A DNA stretch of 32,942 nucleotides from Clostridium sp. AM49-4BH (GTDB taxonomy: Bacteria; Bacillota; Clostridia; Lachnospirales; Lachnospiraceae). A program made the translations under genes and the position numbers. Every line of letters starts with the position of its first letter. Positions within the stretch are counted from its first letter, which is position 1. Where the stretch lies: positions 1-32,942 of the forward strand of contig NZ_QUFB01000032.1 of NCBI RefSeq assembly GCF_003478335.1, given 5' to 3'. Below are positions 1 through 10,533 of the stretch, in pieces. The notes below the pieces were generated by a model. That model saw nothing but the letters and a program-made list of their open reading frames with translations, was not told the origin of the DNA and ran no database searches.

Positions 1-96
1 GCAGATGAAGTGAAGACTACAGATGCGGTGGAAGAACCAGCGATAGATGAAGTGAAGACTACAGATGCGGTGGAAGAACCAGCGATAGATGAAGTG
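1..96 (+). repeat. 42-bp tandem repeat inside the receptor gene
   Basis: Bases 13-54 and 55-96 are identical 42-bp units, each encoding 14 residues ([14 protein letters not shown]). Bases 1-12 match the end of the same unit at 10 of 12 positions, so the array continues past the left edge. The unit length is a multiple of three, so copy-number changes keep the frame. Confidence 0.9.
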
Positions 97-2025
97 AAGA
101 CTGATAAACAGAAAAGAAAAGAAGAGAAGCGTTTAGCAAAACAACGCAAGAAGAATGAGAAGAGGCAGGCGAAAGAAGCCGCCAAGATAGAGAAAGCTAA
201 GAAAGCTGCAGACAAGGTGAAAGCAACAGCGGAAGAGTCTGCGGAGAAGGTGAAGAAGTCTGCGGAGAAATCTGCAGAAAAGGCAAAGGAGCTCGGAGAA
301 AGAGCAAAGGAAGTCGCTGAGCAGGAGAAGACGAGAGCGCAGCAGGTTGGCTTTGTATCTTCATTGAAGTTTAGAGTGTCTATACTTGTGATTCTGGCAG
401 TTGTGCTGACCGGTGCGATCATGCTGTTGATCGTAGTGCCTGAAGCAGAATCGGCAATTCAAACCGAGACGGAGCATTACATGCACGATATGGTAACTGC
501 GAACGGTATTTCTTTGGATCAATTTATTGCGGCAGGTAACCTGAACAATAAAATTTCTATGAAGAATACATTTGGTAATGTAGCTTTGCAGGGCGTTGAT
601 TCCAGTTATGCATATATTGTATCTGGAAGCGACGGCATGATGCTTTGCCACCCGGAAGGGGAAAAGGTTGGACAACCGGTAGAGAATGCAAGGATCAAAA
701 AGGTCGTAGAAGATATTCAGATGGGATCTAGACCTGAGACAAGTGTTGTTGAGTATAAATATAAAGGAACAGCAAAGATGGCAGCATATTATGTCACCAA
801 AAAAGAGCCGACGGTTCTTGTCATTACAGCGGATAAGGATGACATTTTAGCACCGATCAACAATATGATAAAGACCGGAGTGGTAGCATTTGCTATTGTT
901 GTTGTTATATTCGCATTTTTGGCAGCATTTATCACGGGCAGAATGACAAGACCGCTGATCGTGATCTCAAAAATTGTGGAAAAGATGTCCAGAATGGACT
1001 TTACAGAAAACAAGGCTGCAGAACGTTTGCTAAAGCGAAAGGATGAAACCGGCATGATGAGCCGTTCAGTTGCATCGCTTCGTAAAGAAATGGTTCTGAT
1101 GATACAGGACATTCAGGCACAAAGTAATAGTCTGTTCAATGCGTCTGAAAGCTTGGATAAAGATGCCACCCATACAGCACGTGCGATCGAGCAGGTAGAA
1201 AGTGCTGTGGGTGATATCGCCAGTGGCGCGACAAATCAGGCTGATGAGACACAGAGTGCGACAGAAAATGTCATTACGATGGGCAATATGATCGAAGAAA
1301 CGAATTCCGTTGCAGAAGCATTACATAAGAATTCAAAGCAGATGCAAGAGTCCAGTAATCAGGCAATGTCCATTTTGAAAGAGTTGATGGAAGTGAATGA
1401 CCAGACCAAGCTTTCCATCGATGAGATTTATGAGCAGACCAATATTACGAATGCTTCCGCGCAGAAGATCAAGGCAGCGACAGATATTATCGCATCAATT
1501 GCAGAAGAGACCAATTTGTTGTCACTGAATGCATCTATTGAAGCAGCACGTGCCGGCGAGCAGGGACGTGGTTTTGCTGTGGTTGCTTCTCAGATTCAGA
1601 AGCTGGCAGAGCAGTCAAATGATTCAGCCAAACAGATTGATGATATTACAAATGTTTTGATACAAGACTCGACGCATGCCGTGGATACTATGCAGGGAGT
1701 ACAAAAGATCATGGCTGTTCAGAGCGATAAGATGCAGCAGACAGAGAAACGCTTTGCGGATGTCTACCAAGGTGTTGAGAAGGCGATCGGAGGTGTTGGT
1801 ACGATTTCCGGACGAACAGAAAGTTTGGATGATTCCAGAAGTAAGGTCGTTGATGTCGTGCAGAATCTTTCTGCTATTGCTGAGCAGAATGCAGCCAGCA
1901 GTCAGGAGACATCTGCATCAGTTGTGGAAGTCAGCAACACATTGGCGAACATATCTGATAGTGCAGCAGGTTTGAAGGAGATCGCTTATCAGTTAGACCA
2001 GAGTGTAAAGAAGATTAAACTGTAA
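1..2025 (+). CDS. methyl-accepting chemotaxis protein, 5' end outside window
   Basis: Transmembrane chemoreceptor that passes ligand binding to the CheA/CheW complex. The frame is already open at base 1 and starts inside a repeated sequence, so the true start lies upstream; the GTG at 10 is only the first possible in-window codon. Counting residues from that GTG, the order is a very charged Lys/Glu/Ala-rich cytoplasmic segment (about 1-115), TM1 (about 117-143), an extracellular sensor region of roughly 145 residues, TM2 (about 289-311), a HAMP-like linker, and the MCP signalling domain. The conserved hairpin tip, with [20 protein letters not shown], sits at about 504-523. The long lysine-rich N-terminal extension ahead of TM1 is unusual, because most receptors have only a few residues there. 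uvrC follows 28 bases later but is functionally unrelated. The family call is secure; the ligand is unknown. Confidence 0.95.
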   Translation, partial: ADEVKTTDAVEEPAIDEVKTTDAVEEPAIDEVKTDKQKRKEEKRLAKQRKKNEKRQAKEAAKIEKAKKAADKVKATAEESAEKVKKSAEKSAEKAKELGERAKEVAEQEKTRAQQVGFVSSLKFRVSILVILAVVLTGAIMLLIVVPEAESAIQTETEHYMHDMVTANGISLDQFIAAGNLNNKISMKNTFGNVALQGVDSSYAYIVSGSDGMMLCHPEGEKVGQPVENARIKKVVEDIQMGSRPETSVVEYKYKGTAKMAAYYVTKKEPTVLVITADKDDILAPINNMIKTGVVAFAIVVVIFAFLAAFITGRMTRPLIVISKIVEKMSRMDFTENKAAERLLKRKDETGMMSRSVASLRKEMVLMIQDIQAQSNSLFNASESLDKDATHTARAIEQVESAVGDIASGATNQADETQSATENVITMGNMIEETNSVAEALHKNSKQMQESSNQAMSILKELMEVNDQTKLSIDEIYEQTNITNASAQKIKAATDIIASIAEETNLLSLNASIEAARAGEQGRGFAVVASQIQKLAEQSNDSAKQIDDITNVLIQDSTHAVDTMQGVQKIMAVQSDKMQQTEKRFADVYQGVEKAIGGVGTISGRTESLDDSRSKVVDVVQNLSAIAEQNAASSQETSASVVEVSNTLANISDSAAGLKEIAYQLDQSVKKIKL

Positions 2026-2053
2026 TTTGAATTAGAATTTTAAGGAGACGCCC

Positions 2054-3916
2054 ATGTTTGATTTGCAGGAAGAGTTAAAAAAACTGCCCGCCAAACCGGG
2101 CGTCTATTTAATGCACGACAAAAAAGATGCTATTATTTATGTGGGCAAAGCGGTTAGTTTGAAAAATCGTGTGCGACAGTATTTTCAGGCGAGCAGAAAA
2201 GTATCGCCCAAGATTGAAAAAATGATTTCGCAGATTGATCATTTTGAGTATATCATTACGGATTCCGAGGTGGAGGCGCTGGTACTCGAAAACAACCTGA
2301 TCAAGGAGCATCGTCCAAAGTATAATACGATGTTAAAAGATGATAAAACATATCCGTTTATCAAAGCAACCGTATATGAAGAGTATCCGCGGTTGATCTA
2401 TTCGCGGGAGCAGAGGCGGGATAAATGTAAATATTTTGGCCCGTTTACCAGTGCAGGGTCTGCAAGAGATATGTTGGATCTGGTTCATAAAATCTATCAG
2501 ATACGAACATGCAATCGTGTGCTGCCAAGAGATACCGGTAAAGAACGACCGTGCTTGAATTATCATATTAAGCAGTGCCAGGCACCATGTCAGGGATATG
2601 TGACTCCGGAACAGTATCAGCAAAATTTCAGCAAGGCATTGAAACTTTTGGAAGGAGATTTCTCAGAGGTTTTAGAAATGCTGGAAGCAAAGATGGCGAA
2701 AGCAGTCGAGGAACTTGCCTTTGAAGAAGCGGCTTCTTGCCGCGATCTGATCGCCAGTGTCAAAAAAGTTGCAGTGCATCAGAAAGTTACAGATTTTGGC
2801 GGGGTTGACCGCGATGTGATCGCTATGGCGCAGACTGATCTGGAAGCGGTCATTCAAGTGTTTTTTATTCGCGAGGGCAAATTGATCGGTCGGGATCATT
2901 ATCATTTAAAAGGGATAGACGGTGATGCACCGGAAGAGTTAGTGCAGTCGTTTATCAAACAGTTTTATGCAGGAACACCTTTTATTCCGCGAGAACTCAT
3001 GGTAGAATATGAATTAGAAGAAAAAGATCTGATCTCGGATTGGCTGTCGGAACGCCGTGGTGGAAAGGTATCTATTCTTGCACCCAAAAAGGGACAGAAA
3101 GAGCGTTTAGTCGAGCTGGCGCATAAGAATGCAGCGTTGGTTTTGACGCAAGATGCAGAAAAGCTGCGGAGAGAAGAAGAACGTACATTAGGGGCAATGC
3201 AGGAGATCGCAGATCTGTTAGGCATGTCTGAAGTAAAGCGGGTGGAATCATATGATATATCGAATATCAGTGGATTTCAGTCGGTTGGCTCTATGGTTGT
3301 TTTTGAAAACGGAAAGCCGAAGCGCAGCGATTACCGTAAGTTCCGCATTAAGACGGTGCAAGGTCCGGATGATTATGCCAGCATGGAAGAGGTGCTTGGA
3401 AGAAGATTTCGTCACGGTCTGGAGGAACGACAACAGATAGATCAAGGGGAAAAAGTAACGGGAGGCTTTACGGTGTTCCCGGATTTGATCATGATGGATG
3501 GCGGGAAAGGCCAAGTGAATGTTGCAGAGTCTGTTTTGAGGGAGCTCGGAATAGTGATACCGGTCTGCGGCATGGTGAAAGATGACAGGCATCGCACCCG
3601 TGGATTGTATTTTCAGGGGAGTGAGATACCGGTCAATACATGCAGTGAAGGATTTCATTTAATGACACGCATTCAAGATGAAGTGCATCGTTTTGCCATT
3701 GAGTATCACCGCTCTTTACGTAGTAAAGTGCAAGTCAGATCCATATTGGATGACATTGCAGGGATTGGGGCGAAGCGTCGCAAACAGTTGATGAAGCGGT
3801 TTGTTTCACTTGATGCGATCAAGGCAGCTTCCGTAGAGCAATTGGCTGAAGTTGAGTCCATGAATGAACAGGCAGCACAAAATGTATATGAGTTTTTTCA
3901 TAAGAAAGACTCATAA
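2054..3916 (+). CDS. uvrC: excinuclease ABC subunit C
   Basis: Makes the dual incisions of nucleotide excision repair after UvrA/UvrB recognise a lesion. The 620 residues match the usual length. In order: GIY-YIG nuclease domain (about 14-90, with [20 protein letters not shown]), a UVR/UvrB-binding segment (about 206-235, [20 protein letters not shown]), and the RNase-H-like endonuclease with [10 protein letters not shown] at about 398-407, MMDGGKGQ with its acidic residue near 482, and [10 protein letters not shown]-terminal helix-hairpin-helix ([17 protein letters not shown]) binds DNA. AAGGAG lies 7 bases before the ATG. hprK follows, as in many Firmicutes, although the usual murB-rapZ-whiA continuation is absent here. 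Confidence 0.98.
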   Translation: MFDLQEELKKLPAKPGVYLMHDKKDAIIYVGKAVSLKNRVRQYFQASRKVSPKIEKMISQIDHFEYIITDSEVEALVLENNLIKEHRPKYNTMLKDDKTYPFIKATVYEEYPRLIYSREQRRDKCKYFGPFTSAGSARDMLDLVHKIYQIRTCNRVLPRDTGKERPCLNYHIKQCQAPCQGYVTPEQYQQNFSKALKLLEGDFSEVLEMLEAKMAKAVEELAFEEAASCRDLIASVKKVAVHQKVTDFGGVDRDVIAMAQTDLEAVIQVFFIREGKLIGRDHYHLKGIDGDAPEELVQSFIKQFYAGTPFIPRELMVEYELEEKDLISDWLSERRGGKVSILAPKKGQKERLVELAHKNAALVLTQDAEKLRREEERTLGAMQEIADLLGMSEVKRVESYDISNISGFQSVGSMVVFENGKPKRSDYRKFRIKTVQGPDDYASMEEVLGRRFRHGLEERQQIDQGEKVTGGFTVFPDLIMMDGGKGQVNVAESVLRELGIVIPVCGMVKDDRHRTRGLYFQGSEIPVNTCSEGFHLMTRIQDEVHRFAIEYHRSLRSKVQVRSILDDIAGIGAKRRKQLMKRFVSLDAIKAASVEQLAEVESMNEQAAQNVYEFFHKKDS

Positions 3917-3932
3917 CAAAATAGATGATTTT

Positions 3933-3969
3933 CTGTCAGTTGACAGGGATTGTCAGCAAGCTGTATAGG
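3933..3969 (+). promoter_or_regulatory. candidate hprK promoter with overlapping inverted repeat
   Basis: A perfect TTGACA at 3940-3945 is followed after 18 bases by TATAGG at 3964-3969, in the 125-base gap before hprK. The -35 overlaps an inverted repeat, CTGTCA (3933-3938), GT, TGACAG (3941-3946), which could be an operator. This is read from sequence only. Confidence 0.4.
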
Positions 3970-4041
3970 AATTTGCAGCAGGGTGGCAGAAATTTGCGGA
4001 ATGCAGGGAATGTGCACTATGGTTAGAAAGGTTGGTAGAAT

Positions 4042-4998
4042 ATGCAGAATGCAGAGTACAGTGTCGCATTGACACATTTAGTAGACAAATTAAAATTAGA
4101 AAACTGTACACCGAATGTACCTATTGATGACGTGAAAGTGACGCAATCGGATGTTAATCGACCGGCTTTGCAATTGGCAGGGTTCTTTGACTATTTTGAT
4201 TCTAACCGGATTCAGATCATCGGGCAGGTGGAATATACTTATATGGAGCAAAAAGGTGTAGAATACAGTGTCCAAATGTTAGAAGAGATTATGTGTGGCA
4301 GTGAGAAGTCGACCAAACCACCATGTATCGTTTTTTGCCGTAACCTTCCGGTGGATGACCGTCTGATCGAATTGGCAACGAAATATCAAGTGCCGATCTT
4401 ACGTACCAAGCGTGCTACGAATGAATTTATGGCGGATCTGATCCAGTGCCTTAACTATAATATGGCACCGCGATGTACGGTTCACGGCGTGCTGGTAGAT
4501 ATTTACGGAGAAGGCATTTTGATCATGGGAGAAAGCGGTATCGGTAAATCGGAAGTCGCATTGGAGTTGATTCATAGAGGACACCGTCTGGTTTCGGATG
4601 ATGTGGTAGAGATCAAACGAATCAATGAGAGCACATTGCTCGGCAGCGCACCGGACATTACGAGACATTTTATCGAATTGCGTGGTATCGGTATTATTGA
4701 CGCAAAATCACTGTTTGGTGTAGAGAGCGTTAAGGATGATCAGAATATTGATCTGGTCATTAAGCTTGAGGAATTTAATAAAGAACAGGATTATGATCGT
4801 CTTGGCCTGGAGGAGCAGTATACGGAATTTCTTGGCAACAAGGTTGTGTGCCACTCTATTCCGATCCGCCCCGGTCGTAATATTGCGATCATCTGTGAGT
4901 CGGCAGCAGTCAACCACAGACAGAAAAAGATGGGTTATAACGCAGCTTGGGAGCTGTATAACCGAGTAACGAACAATCTAGCAGAAAAAAATAAATAA
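4042..4998 (+). CDS. hprK: HPr kinase/phosphorylase
   Basis: Phosphorylates and dephosphorylates Ser46 of the sugar-phosphotransferase carrier HPr, which sets carbon catabolite repression through CcpA in Gram-positive bacteria. The 318 residues fit the family. The P-loop is GESGIGKS at 163-170, preceded by the conserved CTVHGVLVDIYG stretch. The HPrK signature ELRGIGIIDAKSLFG starts at about residue 212 and is intact. The start has AGAAAGG nearby and a candidate promoter 70-100 bases upstream. Its neighbour uvrC is the common Firmicute partner; downstream, a signalling protein replaces the usual murB. Confidence 0.97.
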   Translation: MQNAEYSVALTHLVDKLKLENCTPNVPIDDVKVTQSDVNRPALQLAGFFDYFDSNRIQIIGQVEYTYMEQKGVEYSVQMLEEIMCGSEKSTKPPCIVFCRNLPVDDRLIELATKYQVPILRTKRATNEFMADLIQCLNYNMAPRCTVHGVLVDIYGEGILIMGESGIGKSEVALELIHRGHRLVSDDVVEIKRINESTLLGSAPDITRHFIELRGIGIIDAKSLFGVESVKDDQNIDLVIKLEEFNKEQDYDRLGLEEQYTEFLGNKVVCHSIPIRPGRNIAIICESAAVNHRQKKMGYNAAWELYNRVTNNLAEKNK

Positions 4999-5032
4999 AG
5001 CGCAGATCTAATGCGTAGATAGGAGGGCTGTC

Positions 5033-6175
5033 ATGATTTTTGTAAAAGCAGATGAATTAAAAAAAGGGATGCGTTTGGCAAAACCAATATACAACAAAAA
5101 TGGAGTTATGTTGTACGAAAGAGATTCCAGACTGACAGAGCAGGGAATCATTAGTATTCAGAACTTTGGACTGATCGGTATTTATGTATTAGAGCCGGCG
5201 GAGCCGGTACCACCTATGTCAGCAGAAGATATTGAGTTTGAACGCTATCAGACGATGGCAGTATTTGCGATCAAAGAGATCTTGGATGCAGTCAGCAAAC
5301 AGAAACCGTCTGCAAAGTTGAATACGTTTGTGACGCAGCTTGTTCAGAAGTATGGTTCTTTGGACCACAAGATAAATTTCATCCAAAATCTTCGCAGCGT
5401 GGAAGATTATGTGTATAAACATTCACTGAACACAGCGCTGCTCTGTGCGATGATGGCAAAGCGGATGAATTTGTCCGAGAAAAACCAGACAGATCTGGTG
5501 ACAGCAGCAGTACTGCATGATATAGGTACCTTATTGATCCCGATCGGATTGCGACGCAAATCGCAGTTGGAATTGACAGAAGAAGATCTCAAAAAGATCA
5601 ATACGTATTATGTGGCGGCTTATCAGATGTTTAGCAGAGATTATTCGCTTGATGCCGGTGTCAAGATGATATTGTCAGTAGCATTGCGAAGAATCTTTCA
5701 TGTCGGCGGCAAAGATGATGAAATGGAAAAGAAGAAGATCCCGGAGGTTGAAATATTGCGTACAGCGTATATTTATGACCAGTTGACGGCAATGAACATA
5801 CAAGAGGAGCCAACATCAGATGTGCAGGCGATTCGCTTTCTATTAGATGCCGGAAATGGATACGATCGTGTTGCGGTACAGGCGCTGATTCACAGTATTA
5901 ATATTTTGGAACCGGGTGTATGTGTAGAGCTGACTAACGGTGATAAGGGATTAGTCATTATTCCTGGCATGTACAATGTGCTGCAGCCTTATGTACTTTC
6001 ATTCAGGGATAATCAGGTTTATAATCTGAGTACACCGCATGTCGCTGCACAATTGCAGATCAAAGACATTATGCGCACGATGGATAATCGTCATGTAATG
6101 GGAATGGATATGTTAAAGCAGTACAGTGGAGAGGCGGTACATATTGGGGAGTACCGTGATAATAAGACGTACTAG
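5033..6175 (+). CDS. degenerate HD-GYP-type domain protein
   Basis: The N-terminus (LKKGMRLAKPIYNKNG) resembles the small domain often found ahead of HD-GYP cyclic-di-GMP phosphodiesterases. An HD fold follows, with H130 (YVYKHSLNTALL) and the pair H162-D163 (AVLHDIGTLLIP). The other canonical metal-site motifs are missing: HDIGK has become HDIGT, the later single His is replaced (INTYYVAAY), no HHE or GYP is present where expected (ALRRIFHVGGKDD), and the late Asp is replaced by Tyr (TAYIYDQLT). By family knowledge most metal ligands are lost, so I infer a non-catalytic or altered signalling role. AGGAGG precedes the ATG by 6 bases. 380 residues, no membrane segment. Confidence 0.8.
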   Translation: MIFVKADELKKGMRLAKPIYNKNGVMLYERDSRLTEQGIISIQNFGLIGIYVLEPAEPVPPMSAEDIEFERYQTMAVFAIKEILDAVSKQKPSAKLNTFVTQLVQKYGSLDHKINFIQNLRSVEDYVYKHSLNTALLCAMMAKRMNLSEKNQTDLVTAAVLHDIGTLLIPIGLRRKSQLELTEEDLKKINTYYVAAYQMFSRDYSLDAGVKMILSVALRRIFHVGGKDDEMEKKKIPEVEILRTAYIYDQLTAMNIQEEPTSDVQAIRFLLDAGNGYDRVAVQALIHSINILEPGVCVELTNGDKGLVIIPGMYNVLQPYVLSFRDNQVYNLSTPHVAAQLQIKDIMRTMDNRHVMGMDMLKQYSGEAVHIGEYRDNKTY

Positions 6176-6210
6176 CAATAGCCGACACAACAAACAAATA
6201 GCAATATAAG

Positions 6211-6253
6211 AGCCGGGGGCAGCGAGAAAAAGGCAGTATCGCTGAACCCGGCT
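6211..6253 (+). other. strong stem-loop in the pth leader
   Basis: AGCCGGG (6211-6217) pairs with CCCGGCT (6247-6253) and CAGCGA (6220-6225) with TCGCTG (6239-6244), separated by a 2x2 internal loop and closed by a 13-nt loop. No T-run follows on either strand, so it is not a standard terminator. It lies 50 bases before pth. A processing, stability or attenuation role is possible but unproven. Confidence 0.6.
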
Positions 6254-6303
6254 TAGGAGATTGTGCGATTGTAATAACAGACAGCATAGAAACGAGGTTA
6301 ACA

Positions 6304-6870
6304 ATGTATATTATAGTAGGATTAGGAAATCCGGAGCGTAAATATGCCGGAACACGACACAATATTGGATTTTCGGCGATTACGGCGATCAGCGATGCCT
6401 ATGGCATTTCGATGGACATCAAGAAACACAAGGCGGTATGCGGTAAGGGAATGATCGCAGGGAATAAAGTGCTGTTGGCGATGCCGCAGACATATATGAA
6501 TCTTAGTGGTGAGAGTGTACGCGAACTGGTGGATTTTTATAAGATCGATCCCGAGGAGGAATTGATCATCATTTATGATGATATCGCATTGGCTCCGGGA
6601 AAGCTTCGGGTACGTGCCAAAGGAAGTGCCGGTGGACATAATGGAATCAAGAATATCATTGCGCATTTGGGGACGCAGCAGTTTTCGCGGATCCGGATCG
6701 GCGTGGGAGAGAAACCGGCAGGCTGGGATCTGGCGGACTATGTGTTGGGGAGATTCCCGGCAGAGGAAGAGCCGACGATCCGTACTGCGCTGGAGCAGAC
6801 GGTAAAGGCATGTGAGACTATTTTGACAGACAGCGTTGAAGCGGCGATGAATCAATTTAACGGAAAGTAA
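6304..6870 (+). CDS. pth: peptidyl-tRNA hydrolase
   Basis: Recycles peptidyl-tRNA that drops off stalled ribosomes by cleaving the ester bond. The 188 residues match bacterial Pth. The active-site residues are visible: N9 in GLGNP, catalytic H19 in TRHNIGF, the PQTYMNLSG segment (61-69), and the Asp pair in YDDIAL (92-93). GAGG lies a few bases before the ATG. mfd begins 12 bases after the stop; pth-mfd is a widespread Firmicute pair, which supports both calls. Confidence 0.98.
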   Translation: MYIIVGLGNPERKYAGTRHNIGFSAITAISDAYGISMDIKKHKAVCGKGMIAGNKVLLAMPQTYMNLSGESVRELVDFYKIDPEEELIIIYDDIALAPGKLRVRAKGSAGGHNGIKNIIAHLGTQQFSRIRIGVGEKPAGWDLADYVLGRFPAEEEPTIRTALEQTVKACETILTDSVEAAMNQFNGK

Positions 6871-6882
6871 GAGGTTGGGGCA

Positions 6883-9800
6883 GTGATGGAAACATTATTG
6901 GCGCCTTTGGCGGAGATTACGGCGTACCGCAATGCCGAAGAGGCAATACAAAAGCAGCAATTCCCATTGCAGATATCGGGATGCATCGAATCACAAAAGT
7001 GCCAATGGATCTATGGGCTTACCGGTGAGTCTCCGAAATGGAAAGTGATCATTGCGGCGAATGAGTTGAGGGCACGGGAAATCGCAGAAGACTATCGCAT
7101 GTTTGACCGGGAAGTTATGTATTATCCGGCGAAAGATGTGATTTTTTTTAGTGCTGATGTACATGGTAATGCACTTAGCACACAGAGACTTAAAGTCAGA
7201 GAGGCATTACTGGATCGCAAGGGGGGAACCATTGTCACCTCGATCGATGCCGGCATGGAGTTCGTACTATCGCAAAAGATCTATGAGCAGGCGAAGCAGC
7301 AGGTAGCGGAAGGGGAGACATATGATCTTGAGACTCTTTGCAAAAATCTAGTCAATATGGGTTATGTGAGACAGGCACAGGTTGAGATGCCTGGAGATTT
7401 TTCTGTGCGCGGAGGAATTTTGGATGTATTTCCGGTAACGGAGGACTGCCCATATCGTATTGAGTTTTGGGATGATGAGATTGACACGATCCGTTCGTTT
7501 GACGTGGAGAGTCAGCGCTCAATTGAACGCATTGCAGAGTTTACCATCTTTCCGGCATCGGAATTAATTTTGACTACTGAGCAAATTGCCGATGGTTTTA
7601 CAAAAATGGCGAAAGACGCAGCAAAGATCAGCACAAAATTAAAAAAAGCGAAAAAATTCGAAGAAGTGAATCGGTTAAATGACCATTTACAGGAAATACA
7701 AAATGATTACGAACAATATCAGAGCCGTATTGGGTTGGAAGCCTACCTGCCCTATTTTCCGGTGGAAACATTGTCCTTTTTTGATATTATGCCAGAGGAG
7801 GAGACAATCTTTTTCTTAGATGAGCCATCCCGCTGTTATGAGAAAGCTCAGGCGGTGGAAACAGAGTTTCGTGACAGTATGGAAAGCAGATTGGAGAAAG
7901 GCTATCTTTTGCCAAAGCAGCCGGAGATCTTGCAGGGAATGGATCCTTTATTTGGATTGCTGCAGAACAAGCAGCTTGTTATTTTGTCTTTGCTGGATGG
8001 ACTGCCAAAGCAGCTTGCGAGCAGGGCGCAGGTGAATGTACAGGTACAGCCGGTGGGGTCCTATAATAAGCATTTTGAACTACTTGTAGACGATATGCTT
8101 CGCTGGAGAAAGAATGGATACCGTGTACTGCTCCTTTGTGGATCTCGGACGCGTGCGCAGCGTTTAAGTAAAGACTTGGGAGAATATGAAATTCCGGCAT
8201 TTTATCATGAGAAGCCGGATATGCCGTTGGAAGCCGGACAGGTTATGGTATCGTATGGATTTATGCGTCATGGATTTGTTTATTCGATGACGAAGTTTGC
8301 TGTTGTGACGGAAGGTGATATTTTTGGCACAAAGCAGAAACGGCGTAATGTCAAGAAGAAAAAATACGATGGAAAAGCGATACAGAGCTTTAATGAGTTA
8401 AGCGTTGGCGATTATGTGATCCATGAGAATCATGGAGTTGGTATTTACAAAGGTATTGAAAAGATTACAGTCGACCATGTGTCGAAGGACTATATTAAGA
8501 TTGAGTATGGAGACGGCGGAAATCTATATGTTCCTGCATCGGGACTGGATCTGTTGCAGAAATACGCCGGGCGTGAGGCGAAGCAGCCGAAACTAAACCG
8601 CTTGTCATCGCCGGAATGGAAAAAGACCAAGACACGCGTGCGCAAGGCTGTGCAGGAAGTGGCAAAAGAATTGGTTTTGTTATATGCCAAGCGACAAGAA
8701 CAAAAAGGATATGCTTATAGTCCGGATACTGTGTGGCAGCAGGAATTTGAGGAGGTTTTCCCATTTGAGGAGACCAAAGATCAGTTGACAGCCATTGCCG
8801 CCGTTAAAAAGGACATGGAAAGTGACAAGATCATGGATCGGCTGATCTGCGGGGATGTTGGCTATGGCAAAACAGAGATCGCATTGCGTGCGGCATTTAA
8901 GGCGGTAAATGATGGAAAGCAGGTAGCGATGCTTGTTCCAACTACGATCTTAGCGCAGCAGCATTACAACACATTGTGCGAACGACTCGGAGACTTTCCG
9001 GTCAAAGTTGAGATGTTATCACGTTTTCGTACTCCGGCACAGCAAAAAAAGTCGATAGATCTATTGCGAAAGGGACAGGTTGATATTATTGTCGGCACAC
9101 ACCGTCTGCTGTCTAAGGACGTGGAATTTAAGAATTTGGGGTTATTGATCGTTGATGAGGAACAGCGATTTGGTGTGACACACAAGGAAAAGATCAAGCA
9201 GATGAAAGGAAATGTTGATGTCCTTACGCTTAGTGCAACACCGATCCCACGAACGCTGCATATGAGTTTGACCGGCATTCGGGACATGAGCGTGTTAGAG
9301 GAGCCACCGGTAGACCGTCTGCCAATACAGACATTTGTGATGGAGCATAATGATGAGATCATTCGTGAGGCGATCAATCGCGAATTGGGAAGAGGCGGAC
9401 AGGTGTATTATGTGTATAACCGCGTTGCCCGTATTGCAGAGGTGGCGGCAGAAGTAGCAAAAATGGTGCCGGATGCCAATGTTGTATTTGCGCATGGGCA
9501 GATGAGTGAGCGAGAACTTGAAAAGATCATGATGGCATTTATCAGCGGCGAAATAGATGTTTTGGTAGCAACGACGATTATTGAGACCGGATTAGACATT
9601 TCGAATGTAAATACGATCATCATTGATCATGCCGATAAGATGGGGCTGTCACAGCTTTATCAGCTTCGCGGTCGTGTCGGAAGATCAAATCGTACAGCAT
9701 ACGCGTTTTTGATGTATCAGCGAGGACGTATGCTCAAAGAGGTAGCGGAGAAGAGACTGGCCGCTATCCGTGAATACACGGAACTGGGTTCCGGGATCAA

Positions 9801-10515
9801 AGTGGCGATGCGGGATCTGGAGATCCGCGGAGCCGGGAATCTGCTTGGTGAAGCGCAGTCCGGGCATATGGAAGCGGTTGGATATGATCTGTACTGTAAA
9901 ATGCTCAATGAGGCGGTACTTACACTGAAAGGCGAACAGCCGGAAGAGGAACCGTTTGAGACCAGTTTGGAACTGCAAGTGGATGCGTTTATTCCGGCAA
10001 CTTATATTCGTAGTGAATTTCAAAAGCTGGATATGTACAAACGTATCGCCGGGATTGAAAATGCGGAAGAATATGCAGATATGCAGGAAGAAATGATCGA
10101 TCGATTTGGAGAATTGCCTAATGCAGCTGAGAATTTATTGCGTGTGGCACTGCTTAAAGCGGAAGCACACCGTGCCGGAATCACACAAATTGTGCAAAAA
10201 ACGAACCAAATTCGATTTTATCTGAAACCAAACGCAAAAATCTCTTCCGTAAACCTTGTAAAAATGGTAGAATCGTATGAGGGCGCTTTTAAGGTGGTGC
10301 AGGCGGCCAAAAAGGAAGAACAATCCTATTTTATTTACACGATGAAACCACAACCACAGCCGGCAGGCAAAAGTTATCGCAGCGGATACGGAAGGATCCC
10401 TGCTGCGGTGAAGGTACCGTCTGTTTCCAAAACAGTAAGTAAGCAGGAGACAGCAGAAAAATTATTCCAGACAGTGAATCAGTTGATCCGTGAGATCGGA
10501 AAAGTCGTGGAGTAA
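6883..10515 (+). CDS. mfd: transcription-repair coupling factor
   Basis: An ATP-driven translocase that removes RNA polymerase stalled at lesions and recruits UvrA. At 1210 residues it is slightly longer than usual. In order: UvrB-homology N-terminus, RNA-polymerase-interaction domain (about 503-565, SVGDYVIHENHGVGIYKG), helicase motor with Walker A GDVGYGKT (657-664) and DEEQ (758-761), SATPIPRTL, motif VI region QLRGRVGRSNR, and the C-terminal TRCF domain. GTG at 6883 and ATG at 6886 are adjacent in frame; GAGG upstream serves either, so the start is uncertain by one codon. uvrC is encoded in the same window. Confidence 0.98.
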   Translation: MMETLLAPLAEITAYRNAEEAIQKQQFPLQISGCIESQKCQWIYGLTGESPKWKVIIAANELRAREIAEDYRMFDREVMYYPAKDVIFFSADVHGNALSTQRLKVREALLDRKGGTIVTSIDAGMEFVLSQKIYEQAKQQVAEGETYDLETLCKNLVNMGYVRQAQVEMPGDFSVRGGILDVFPVTEDCPYRIEFWDDEIDTIRSFDVESQRSIERIAEFTIFPASELILTTEQIADGFTKMAKDAAKISTKLKKAKKFEEVNRLNDHLQEIQNDYEQYQSRIGLEAYLPYFPVETLSFFDIMPEEETIFFLDEPSRCYEKAQAVETEFRDSMESRLEKGYLLPKQPEILQGMDPLFGLLQNKQLVILSLLDGLPKQLASRAQVNVQVQPVGSYNKHFELLVDDMLRWRKNGYRVLLLCGSRTRAQRLSKDLGEYEIPAFYHEKPDMPLEAGQVMVSYGFMRHGFVYSMTKFAVVTEGDIFGTKQKRRNVKKKKYDGKAIQSFNELSVGDYVIHENHGVGIYKGIEKITVDHVSKDYIKIEYGDGGNLYVPASGLDLLQKYAGREAKQPKLNRLSSPEWKKTKTRVRKAVQEVAKELVLLYAKRQEQKGYAYSPDTVWQQEFEEVFPFEETKDQLTAIAAVKKDMESDKIMDRLICGDVGYGKTEIALRAAFKAVNDGKQVAMLVPTTILAQQHYNTLCERLGDFPVKVEMLSRFRTPAQQKKSIDLLRKGQVDIIVGTHRLLSKDVEFKNLGLLIVDEEQRFGVTHKEKIKQMKGNVDVLTLSATPIPRTLHMSLTGIRDMSVLEEPPVDRLPIQTFVMEHNDEIIREAINRELGRGGQVYYVYNRVARIAEVAAEVAKMVPDANVVFAHGQMSERELEKIMMAFISGEIDVLVATTIIETGLDISNVNTIIIDHADKMGLSQLYQLRGRVGRSNRTAYAFLMYQRGRMLKEVAEKRLAAIREYTELGSGIKVAMRDLEIRGAGNLLGEAQSGHMEAVGYDLYCKMLNEAVLTLKGEQPEEEPFETSLELQVDAFIPATYIRSEFQKLDMYKRIAGIENAEEYADMQEEMIDRFGELPNAAENLLRVALLKAEAHRAGITQIVQKTNQIRFYLKPNAKISSVNLVKMVESYEGAFKVVQAAKKEEQSYFIYTMKPQPQPAGKSYRSGYGRIPAAVKVPSVSKTVSKQETAEKLFQTVNQLIREIGKVVE

Positions 10516-10533
10516 CGGAAAGGCATGGTGACT

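Noticed and set aside
3248..3658. Long antisense ORFs within uvrC, mfd, the GTPase and other genes.
   Set aside because: They are shadows of strongly coding sense strands, lack ribosome binding sites and match no family.
9631..9638. A GCCGATAA sigma-28-like octamer.
   Set aside because: It lies within the conserved coding sequence of mfd with no gene start nearby; chance match.
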